From Candidatus Hydrogenedentota bacterium (lineage in GTDB: Bacteria; Hydrogenedentota; Hydrogenedentia; Hydrogenedentales; JAGMZX01): 11,988 bases of DNA. The translations under genes were made by a program, and so were the position numbers. Under the pieces are notes generated by a model. It was not told the origin of the DNA. It did no database searches and saw only the letters and a list, made by a program, of their open reading frames with translations. Each line of letters opens with the position of its first letter. Position 1 is the stretch's first letter. The DNA lies in contig JAKQEQ010000137.1 of NCBI GenBank assembly GCA_029556545.1, forward strand, positions 1 to 11,988, read 5' to 3'. Positions 6,146 through 11,988 of the stretch are shown here, piece after piece.

Positions 6146-7768
6146 CTATCCGGCGAAACCCGACAGGTCGCCGCGCAGTGCGCGCTCTCCCGGACTCGTC
6201 AGAACCTTTCTCAAATCTTCAAGCGGCATCTTGTCCCAGTCGGTGCCGCCTTCGGCGGGCTGGCGACCGGTCGCCTTCGCCTTGACCGCCGCGACTTTGG
6301 GCGCGAGCTCGATCTTTTTCTTGAGCGCGGCGGACGCGCCCGACGACACGGAACGCGCGAGCTTGGCCACGACTTCTTTCTGTTCGGCGGCGATCTCCCT
6401 CAAGACGCCGGCGAGCGCGCGCTTCGTGTTCTCGATCGCCTGCGGATTGACGCCTTGCGTCGCCGTCTGCTGGCTCAGTTTGTCCTGCATGTCGAACAGC
6501 CGGTCAAGCAAACCGCGACCCTTCGACCAGTCGTGGACGATGCCGCGCGTTTTCAAGGTTTCACGCGCAAGCGACGCTTCCGTTTCGTCGGGCGAATAGG
6601 CAGTACGGGCAAGCGCGACGATCCCCGCCGCCACGACCCCGGCGGCCGGTCCCTCGACGAACGACAATGATTTCGCCACCTGATTCGAGATGGAGTCGGC
6701 GATCGTGTTGACGGTCGTCATGAACTCGCGGCCGACGGCTTCAAGCCGCTGCGCCTCCTGAACCTGCGTCCGCTGCGCGTTCTCGGTCTGGGCCTTGCGC
6801 GTCGCGTCGTAGCCGAACTGGATCTGCTTGAGAACACCGTTGAGGCGCTGGATCTCCTGCCGGGCCGCGGCGCGGTCCGCTTCCGTCGCGTATTCGTCCT
6901 TGAGCACCGTCAGGTGTTCGCCGAGCGCGCCCACGATCCGTTCTCGGTCCGGATGACGCCAGAACGCCTCCGCCACGGCCGCTTCAATGCCTTCGGGAAC
7001 AAAGGACGGCGCCGGGAATTCCCCGTTGTTCGAAAGGAACGTGTCGAGCGACTCCATCTGCGTGTCCGAAAGGCCGAATCCGTCGCGAATGAATTCCTGA
7101 AACCGCGTGTAATTGCGGTATTTGTCGGACGGTGCGGAATTGAGATCGATCAGCAGCCGTTCCGATTCGTTCCGATACTCGGTCGTGAGCAGTTTGACAA
7201 GGCTTTCGGTGTTCGGCACGAAACGGCCCGTTTCCTGATCCTGAACGTGATCCACAAGATCGTTGAATGCGCGCGTGATCTGCGAGACCCGTTCAAGATC
7301 GCCGACGGCCTGATACTGTGCCGCGATCTGCTCGGCAGTGGCGGCTGAATCGCGGTAGTGATCTAGCACCTGCTGCAACGGTGCCGGGATCTCAAGCTGA
7401 CTGAGGTACGTTTCCGCTTCGGCGCGGAACGTGTCGGCATCGGCGTTCTCGGTGAATGCGAACGCAGTCACCACATCGGCATCCGCCGGGGCGTCTTCGG
7501 CGGCCTGTTCCTCCGCCGCGGGCGCGGGCTCATCGCCGTCGGCAGGCTCGGCTTCGGCGGCGGCCTGATCCGCGGCGGGATCGGGCGACGGCGGTTCCGG
7601 CGTGCTCAGCCGATCGGGAATGCGGCCGGTCGCCGCGGCCTCCGCAAGCTCTTCCTCGGTCCAGTCATCGAAAGACAGGGCCGGTGTTTCGGGCGCGGCC
7701 GGCGCGGGTGCGATTGTCGTGTCGGGTGCGGTCTGCGGCGCCGCCTCAGTAGTTAATTTCGGATCCAT
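6146..7768 (-). CDS. Capsid scaffolding protein
   Basis: A 540-aa protein starting at ATG 7768, one base after the portal TAA, with GAGGG in the end of the portal gene as ribosome site. Residues 1-98 are disordered, acidic and Ala/Pro/Glu-rich. Residues 115-350 are mostly helical, with coiled-coil-like heptads near 290-350 (AARQEIQRLNGVLKQIQFGY). A hydrophobic Gly/Ala patch occurs at 370-388. The C-terminal region at 475-505 is Lys-rich, followed by an amphipathic end with DWDKMPLEDLRKVL. An acidic N-terminus, long helices and a basic C-terminal capsid-binding end are usual for phage scaffolds, and the gene sits exactly between portal and capsid. There is no visible protease active site. It ends 38 nt before the capsid start. 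Confidence 0.8.
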   Translation of the reverse strand: MDPKLTTEAAPQTAPDTTIAPAPAAPETPALSFDDWTEEELAEAAATGRIPDRLSTPEPPSPDPAADQAAAEAEPADGDEPAPAAEEQAAEDAPADADVVTAFAFTENADADTFRAEAETYLSQLEIPAPLQQVLDHYRDSAATAEQIAAQYQAVGDLERVSQITRAFNDLVDHVQDQETGRFVPNTESLVKLLTTEYRNESERLLIDLNSAPSDKYRNYTRFQEFIRDGFGLSDTQMESLDTFLSNNGEFPAPSFVPEGIEAAVAEAFWRHPDRERIVGALGEHLTVLKDEYATEADRAAARQEIQRLNGVLKQIQFGYDATRKAQTENAQRTQVQEAQRLEAVGREFMTTVNTIADSISNQVAKSLSFVEGPAAGVVAAGIVALARTAYSPDETEASLARETLKTRGIVHDWSKGRGLLDRLFDMQDKLSQQTATQGVNPQAIENTKRALAGVLREIAAEQKEVVAKLARSVSSGASAALKKKIELAPKVAAVKAKATGRQPAEGGTDWDKMPLEDLRKVLTSPGERALRGDLSGFAG

Positions 7769-7769
7769 T

Positions 7770-10355
7770 TTATTTTTCCCTCATTCGTTGGTTTGATTGT
7801 CTCAAGGCCTCAAGTTCCATCGCCCGGCGATGATCGAGATCGCGGCCCTCCTGTTCGCGGCTGAACTGTTCCTCGGCTTCGATCAGGCCCGCGGCGCGGT
7901 TGAGCATTTCGCCCTGCACCGCCTGTTCCGCTTCCTGCGCCTGCTGCGGCGCGGCCATTGCCTGCGAGACCTGGGCCGCCTGCGCCTGCAAGGCCAACTG
8001 ACCCTGCTGTTGGAGCATCGCGGGGCGCAGCTGCGCGTCGCGGTCCATCGTCATGTGCGTTTCGATCAGGGCCATGACGGCGGCCTGCATGGTCGCAGAC
8101 CATGACTGAACCTGGTCGTCGTCCAGATATTCCTGCAAGAGCGTCGCCTTGAGTCCGTGGTTCTCCTCGAACGGAAAGACCTTTCGCCGCAATTGCCGGA
8201 CGAGCTCGGCGCCGGTCTGTTCCGGCGGAAAATACGCGCCGGACAGCTGAGCGATCATGTCCGCCTGCTCGGATAGTTCGGCGAGTTCGTCGATGCGGGA
8301 CTGGCAGACGATGAGCAATTCCGTCTGGTTGAACAACGGCATGTCGTCGACGCCGAACTTGTGCGCCCACCAGACCGCGATTCGCGGATTGACCTGAATG
8401 ATGTCGAGGAACGAGCCGCCGAAGAACTTCGAGTTCTCGAGCATCATCTTCGTCGCCTCGCGCTTTTCGAATTCGTTCGTCGGAATCTCGGAATCCGGCA
8501 CAAAATCGCATTTGACGTTCTCGGGCAGGTCTTCGGCGCCGATGAAACGGCCGCGCGTGATCGCGAACTTGTCGCCGCTGCCGAAAAAGCGCGGGATCTG
8601 CTGCGTTTCCACGAACAATTCGATGATCTGCTCCATCAACCGCGCCCGGCCCCATCCCTTGACCGAAAGGGGCGACATGGCACGGAGCCGGTTCTGCGCC
8701 GCAAGAAGCTGCTGGCCGCCGAGAGTATCGACATTCACGCGGTTGTCGGCGACGCCGGACGTGAAATCGGTCGTCTGGAAGCAGATGTTGAGCAGATTGG
8801 TCAGCTGCGCGACCATCGCCATGTTCGACTGGTTCGCTTCGACGTTCTGCATCTGCCAGATGGCCTGATTGATGTTCGTGTAGTTGGTTTTCGAAAGATC
8901 GAGACCGACGACGCCGCCCGGCCGCAAAAACGCCTGAACTTCCTTCTGAGTGACCGCGTTGCGATCGTAGGCGATCCCGCCGCCCGCGCCGAACCGCTTG
9001 ATGGTTTCAAGCGCGGCGGAGTGGGCGATATTGAGATCGCGCGAAGTCTCGATCGCGTCCGACGTGCCTTTGCCGAGCCCGGAATGCGACTGGATGTGAT
9101 AAACCGTACCGATCTCGCGCCGCTTTTCGGCGAACACGCCGGCGATCACGCGCATTTCATTGAAGCCCATCACGCCGAGTCCGTCCGGGAAGATCTCTTC
9201 GAGCGGTACGTTGGCGGGGATGGTCTCGCCGGAAACGGTCTTTTCCGCCTTCCCTAATTTCAGACCCGCGTAGCACTCGGGCAGATAATGCTCCTCGTGC
9301 AGCACCGTCACCGGCAGATTCGCGCGCTGAGCCGATTCGCCGAGCGAATCGCGGCCGAGACCCTCGACCGAACCGCCGCGGCGGCCGATCGCGTTCAAAA
9401 CCTGAAGATGAATGTCGGAATCCGGGTCCTCCCGGTGAATTTCGATCCCGAGGATCGATTCAACGACGCGGGCCGAGACCTCCGACTTATAGTGAAACCA
9501 CGGCGATTCATGCACGAACACGCGCATATCCCAATTACAGCCGGGTATCGCCAGAAGTTCGGCGCTGATATCGCCCTGGGAAATTTCCTCGACACCGGTG
9601 ATCTCGTCAAAATCGAAATCCTGCGCGGGCGTCAGCGCGGGAATGTTCGGTGAACCGCATTCGGGACACATCGGCATGCCGGGCAGGTCCTTCCGCTCGA
9701 AATCCTCCGCTTTTCCCTCATGGCCGCATCCGGCGCACATGCCGTAGGACTCGAACAGGACACGACGCCGGTTCTCGACGATCGGCTTGAGCTCGCTCAG
9801 GCGGTTCAGCCGGTGATCGTAAAAGGGCCGGATGACCGCGCACCCGTAATCCATCATCGACAGCGATTCGCGCTGCTCGAATATCTCGGTAAAGATCTCG
9901 CGCTGATAATGGCCGATGACCTGCTCGATGATGGCATGCTGGATGACGGCGCGGTTCGTGTCGCCGAAATGCCGTACCCGGAGCGACGGTTTGGACGCCT
10001 GCCAGATCGCCGTCAGGTTCGAGGAGTTGACCTGCGCGAGCGGCACCATATGGAGTTTGCGGCCCTTGCGCGGCAGCGGTTTGATAAGGGCGATCGCGCC
10101 CCGGATCGGATCGCGCACCGCCTCGACGTTCTTGGACGCGCGGAGCGCGGCGCTGAGGCGGCCGATCTCGACGATCTCGCGCTTCTGTTCGGTATTCTGG
10201 TTCGCGGTATCCGCGTGAAGCTGCTGGATGATCTGGCCGAGCGTGGAATCGGCATAAGCCCTCTCGCCGCGGTCCTTGAGTTCGGACAGCGGTTTGAGCG
10301 GGGCCAGATTGCGTGCCCCTGCCTTGATCTTCTGTTTTCCTGCGTCTAGCGGCAT
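7770..10355 (-). CDS. Portal protein, large, with zinc-ribbon-like insert
   Basis: An 861-aa protein from ATG 10355; no clear ribosome site precedes it and no alternative start is close by. It would form the dodecameric ring at one capsid vertex through which DNA is packaged. It has a helical N-terminus (1-170, with SMMDYGCAVIRPFYDHRLNR), then an insert with CxxC at 207/210 and CxxC at 230/233. Next comes a mixed region (250-400), a long helical stem-like region (450-760) and a Gln/Ala-rich coiled tail (770-861, AQAAQVSQAMAAPQQAQEAE). The size is above most portals (roughly 500-760 aa), like podoviruses with long barrels. The downstream scaffold and capsid genes support the call strongly. Expect self-assembly with the scaffold and interaction with an unseen terminase. 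Confidence 0.85.
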   Translation of the reverse strand: MPLDAGKQKIKAGARNLAPLKPLSELKDRGERAYADSTLGQIIQQLHADTANQNTEQKREIVEIGRLSAALRASKNVEAVRDPIRGAIALIKPLPRKGRKLHMVPLAQVNSSNLTAIWQASKPSLRVRHFGDTNRAVIQHAIIEQVIGHYQREIFTEIFEQRESLSMMDYGCAVIRPFYDHRLNRLSELKPIVENRRRVLFESYGMCAGCGHEGKAEDFERKDLPGMPMCPECGSPNIPALTPAQDFDFDEITGVEEISQGDISAELLAIPGCNWDMRVFVHESPWFHYKSEVSARVVESILGIEIHREDPDSDIHLQVLNAIGRRGGSVEGLGRDSLGESAQRANLPVTVLHEEHYLPECYAGLKLGKAEKTVSGETIPANVPLEEIFPDGLGVMGFNEMRVIAGVFAEKRREIGTVYHIQSHSGLGKGTSDAIETSRDLNIAHSAALETIKRFGAGGGIAYDRNAVTQKEVQAFLRPGGVVGLDLSKTNYTNINQAIWQMQNVEANQSNMAMVAQLTNLLNICFQTTDFTSGVADNRVNVDTLGGQQLLAAQNRLRAMSPLSVKGWGRARLMEQIIELFVETQQIPRFFGSGDKFAITRGRFIGAEDLPENVKCDFVPDSEIPTNEFEKREATKMMLENSKFFGGSFLDIIQVNPRIAVWWAHKFGVDDMPLFNQTELLIVCQSRIDELAELSEQADMIAQLSGAYFPPEQTGAELVRQLRRKVFPFEENHGLKATLLQEYLDDDQVQSWSATMQAAVMALIETHMTMDRDAQLRPAMLQQQGQLALQAQAAQVSQAMAAPQQAQEAEQAVQGEMLNRAAGLIEAEEQFSREQEGRDLDHRRAMELEALRQSNQRMREK
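9653..9737 (-). other. Four-cysteine zinc-ribbon-like motif within the portal protein
   Basis: Residues 207-233 of the portal contain CAGC and CPEC, 19 residues apart (Cys207, 210, 230, 233), in the form C-x2-C-x19-C-x2-C with Gly after each pair. This is the spacing of a treble-clef or zinc-ribbon site. It is an insertion in the portal's upper half and presumably stabilises a loop; zinc binding is inferred, not shown. Confidence 0.65.
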
Positions 10356-10498
10356 TCGGTATTCAACAACGGACGCGGATAGGGCATCCTTCGCGATTCG
10401 GTCGCGTCAGCAGCCGGCAAGATTACCCGGCGCGATTTCGGGTGACGGGGGACATGGATATAACCCCGGCCGGCTTCAGTCGCGTCCGCGTCCGAACC
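10356..10498 (-). other. Intergenic gap upstream of the portal gene
   Basis: The longest non-coding interval inside the operon (142-143 nt). It carries an imperfect 11-nt direct repeat TCRGTCGCGTC (10398-10408 and 10476-10486), a 5-bp hairpin at 10392-10406 and several GCCGG elements that could pair. A TTATAT stretch near 10456-10462 on the minus strand resembles a -10 element, but no convincing -35 lies ahead of it. No tRNA or open frame longer than ten codons was found. It may hold a promoter or an RNA structure controlling portal synthesis; nothing in it is decisive. Confidence 0.45.
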
Positions 10499-10915
10499 TC
10501 AGTTTTCATAGATCCCGTAAGTTTCCGGGTGCTGCGAGACCGCCTCGCGCAACCGTTGCATTTCAAGTGCGTCGAACGGTTCGTTGCGTTGTGCGGCCTG
10601 CTCCGCCAGCTGATCGACGACGTTGGTCACGGCCTGCTCGAAGAACAATCCCGGCTGCTCGTCCCGAAGGCCGTCCGCCGGGGCAGACGGTGCCTCCGGC
10701 ATGTTGTCGGCATGAACCGGCAGGGAGAACCGCCCGGCGCCGGACAGTTCCCGGATCTTCTCGTTCAGCGCGTTCTCGCGCCGCCGGTTGGCCGCGATCT
10801 CTTTCAAATGAAGGTCCCGGGCGTGGCGAACTTCCGTGCGGAGCCGCGAACATTCGTCGCGGAGCAGCGCTATCTCGGCCAGAAGCCGTTCGTTCTCACG
10901 CCAGGGACCGAACAT
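10499..10915 (-). CDS. Coiled-coil phage protein, 138 aa, unknown
   Basis: Starts at ATG 10915, 2 nt after the TAA of the upstream gene, without a visible Shine-Dalgarno, so probably coupled. Residues 5-58 form a strong charged helix with heptad-like Leu spacing (RENERLLAEIALLRDECSRL), likely a coiled coil. A Pro/Ala linker follows, then a second helical part (EQAVTNVVDQLAEQAAQRNE) ending in YGIYEN. Placement just before the portal suggests a virion-assembly or packaging-related accessory. Coiled-coil proteins before the portal can be small terminase or assembly chaperones, but there is no recognisable DNA-binding domain to support a small-terminase call. Confidence 0.75.
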   Translation of the reverse strand: MFGPWRENERLLAEIALLRDECSRLRTEVRHARDLHLKEIAANRRRENALNEKIRELSGAGRFSLPVHADNMPEAPSAPADGLRDEQPGLFFEQAVTNVVDQLAEQAAQRNEPFDALEMQRLREAVSQHPETYGIYEN

Positions 10916-10917
10916 CG

Positions 10918-11220
10918 TTAGAGCGCGATCGGCAGTCCGTCGAACTGCGCGGCCGAGTCCAGCGCGTCGTAGTCCGACACGTCCGTGCCCGACGTGTAGC
11001 CGGTCAGGTAGTTGTCAGCGGCTTCGAGCGCCTTGTGTGCCCGCTGCTCGAGCGGGTAGCGCTGCGAAACATGCAGCTTGTCGGTGTCCGCCGTCACGGC
11101 CGTTTTTGCGGCCGCAAGCGAGGACAGGTCGGCGTCAACGAGAACGCTCTGCTGGTCGGCTTTGTGAAGGCCGTCGTAAACGGCCGCCTGATGCGGAATC
11201 GTGGAAACGTGCTTGCTCAT
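10918..11220 (-). CDS. Small unknown phage protein, 100 aa
   Basis: ATG 11220 is preceded by AAGGAGG about 9 nt upstream, one of the best ribosome sites in the window, and follows the previous stop by 14 nt. The protein begins MSKHVSTIPHQAAVYDGLHK, is helical and Ala/Asp-rich through the middle, and ends in a short hydrophobic tail (FDGLPIAL). No cysteines, membrane segment or known motif were seen. The strong ribosome site next to the 194-aa virion-type protein suggests high-level production, so a minor capsid or assembly protein is plausible, without proof. Confidence 0.8.
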   Translation of the reverse strand: MSKHVSTIPHQAAVYDGLHKADQQSVLVDADLSSLAAAKTAVTADTDKLHVSQRYPLEQRAHKALEAADNYLTGYTSGTDVSDYDALDSAAQFDGLPIAL

Positions 11221-11234
11221 GGTTCAAGTCCTCC

Positions 11235-11819
11235 TTAGTAATCGCCGAGGTTCTTCCAGAACACGGTGATGGTGCCGTTGACGATCAGGCTGCACGCCGT
11301 TCCGCCCACGTTGTGATCCGCGTCATCGACGAGGAAGTTCAGATAGAGATCGATCGGCGTGGTATGGCCGTCGAGCGTCGTGCCGCGTTCGGTCGCGCCG
11401 GAATATCCGGTCGCGGTCGTCGCACCGGCGACAGCCTGCGGCGTCGCGGTCGTCGGAATGAAATTCTGCTCCGTGGTGGAAAGCGAGTTGTTGTTGCTCG
11501 CCGCGGCGCTGCCGAGTCCGAAATCGCCGTCCCAGTCCGCGTTGACTCCGGCGCTGTTTTTGGTGATTGCGAGATTGGCCACCGAACCGTCGTTGGCGAT
11601 GATCCCTGCCGGAAAATCGTAGATCTTCTTGCTGCCGTACGCGACGACACCGGCCTCATCGGCCAGCGCGATCTCGACGTTCGTGAACTTGAAAACCGTG
11701 CGATGGTAATTGCCGTCGCCGAATTCCGTGATCTTGAGGCCGGAAACCGCCGGCCGCGATCCGATGCCGCGAATCGTTTTCGGAACGGGCACCCTCCGTG
11801 CTTGATAGTTGTCGCTCAT
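11235..11819 (-). CDS. Probable virion structural (decoration-like) protein, 194 aa
   Basis: I choose ATG 11819 (MSDNYQARRVPVPKTIRGIG), which has AGGAG 7 nt ahead. An upstream ATG at 11867 lies inside the terminator stem and is rejected. The protein looks beta-rich with little helix: a segment near 33-60 (GNYHRTVFKFTNVEIALADE), a Ser/Thr/Ala/Asn-rich central stretch, and an end with YLNFLVDDADHN and ITVFWKNLGDY. To my recollection it resembles a group of uncharacterised virion proteins common in environmental phage contigs, but I cannot verify this. It is the first gene after a terminator and heads the structural operon. Decoration or head-fibre function is a guess. Confidence 0.75.
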   Translation of the reverse strand: MSDNYQARRVPVPKTIRGIGSRPAVSGLKITEFGDGNYHRTVFKFTNVEIALADEAGVVAYGSKKIYDFPAGIIANDGSVANLAITKNSAGVNADWDGDFGLGSAAASNNNSLSTTEQNFIPTTATPQAVAGATTATGYSGATERGTTLDGHTTPIDLYLNFLVDDADHNVGGTACSLIVNGTITVFWKNLGDY

Positions 11820-11853
11820 GATGAACTCCTGAAATGAATGCGATTGAAATAAG

Positions 11854-11895
11854 AAAAAGCCCCGCAAGGCTCTTTCATGAACCTTGCAGGGCTTT
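11854..11895 (-). terminator. Rho-independent terminator upstream of the structural operon
   Basis: On the minus strand, 11882-11895 pairs with 11856-11869 in a 14-bp stem with one G-U pair. The loop contains the palindrome TTCATGAA. A U tract (UUUUUCUUAUUU) follows from 11858 leftwards. It is strong for minus-strand transcription; the opposite direction has only three U residues. It ends about 35 nt before ATG 11819, so it presumably ends the transcript of a gene to the right. Confidence 0.85.
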
Positions 11896-11944
11896 CAACC
11901 TGCGCGGCGCCGAAGCGCGGACGTGAATACGAGATAAAGTTACG

Positions 11945-11988
11945 TTATTTCGCGTGCCGAATCAAGAGGATTTTGGCACGCTCGCACG
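11945..11988 (-). CDS. Possible C-terminal end of an upstream gene
   Basis: On the minus strand one frame is open from the right edge to a TAA at 11947-11945 and reads CERAKILLIRHAK. It would end about 50 nt before the terminator, the usual layout. A second minus-strand frame is also open to a nearby TAA, so the choice is uncertain; only 13 codons are visible. Confidence 0.3.
   Translation of the reverse strand, partial: CERAKILLIRHAK
11953..11980. repeat. Inverted repeat near the right edge
   Basis: CGTGCC and GGCACG arms of 6 bp flank an inner AATC/GATT pairing with a 5-nt loop. There is no U tract on either strand. On the minus strand the arm region includes TTGATT, which has a poor -10 candidate (TAACTT, 11942-11937) at 17 nt, so a promoter is possible but weak. 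It may equally be part of the coding end of the upstream gene. Confidence 0.4.

Noticed and set aside
4773-6599. Plus-strand open frame of 608 codons
   Set aside because: Runs antisense to the capsid and scaffold genes and has no ribosome site or recognisable domain.
10356-10498. Frameshift joining the 138-aa gene and the portal
   Set aside because: The 138-aa gene has its own natural end, the portal has a clean N-terminus, and no slippery site was seen.
11820-11867. Extended N-terminus of the 194-aa protein from ATG 11867
   Set aside because: It would start inside the terminator stem; ATG 11819 has a proper AGGAG site.
11881-11988. tRNA in the right-edge hairpin region
   Set aside because: The paired arms and a GGTTCATGA stretch do not make a cloverleaf; the long stem plus U tract is a terminator.

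Overview
The window is a dense, GC-rich (about 60% by eye) block of tailed-phage virion genes, all read on the minus strand, so transcription runs from the right edge to the left. Thirteen genes can be supported: twelve complete, and one running off the left edge. A fourteenth gene may end just inside the right edge. No plus-strand gene, RNA gene, CRISPR array or insertion sequence was recognised. I see no integrase, repressor or host gene, so the window does not show whether this is a free phage, a prophage or a metagenomic contig, and the host stays unknown. The very large portal, separate scaffold and capsid gene, and lack of any tail-tube, sheath or tape-measure gene here suggest a podovirus-like phage, but this is inference.

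In transcription order: a strong terminator (about 11854-11895) closes an upstream unit. Then come a 194-aa probable virion protein, a 100-aa protein and a 138-aa coiled-coil protein. A 142-nt gap follows, the only real intergenic space. Next is the head morphogenesis core: portal (861 aa, with a four-cysteine zinc-ribbon-like insert), scaffold (540 aa) and major capsid protein (442 aa). A second GC-rich terminator (4742-4767) follows the capsid gene directly. Beyond it lie unknown proteins of 286 and 384 aa, a 245-aa probable head-tail adaptor, unknown proteins of 127 and 245 aa, a 92-aa very acidic repeat protein, a 127-aa NuiA-like nuclease inhibitor and the start of one more gene.

Genes are packed with spacings from a 4-nt overlap (GTGA) to 2-43 nt, often as TAA-ATG junctions, which implies translational coupling in one late operon. 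The likely logic is a portal vertex, scaffold-driven assembly of the capsid shell, then connector and neck proteins completing the head. A partial terminator after the capsid gene would keep capsid mRNA in excess over the connector genes.

The most unexpected gene is the one at 180-563. It looks like a member of the nuclease A inhibitor (NuiA) family, keeping the MSE motif near the N-terminus and a Thr at the extreme C-terminus. A nuclease inhibitor inside a virion-structure operon suggests a role in protecting phage DNA or countering a host nuclease. This was recognised from memory of the family and has not been searched.
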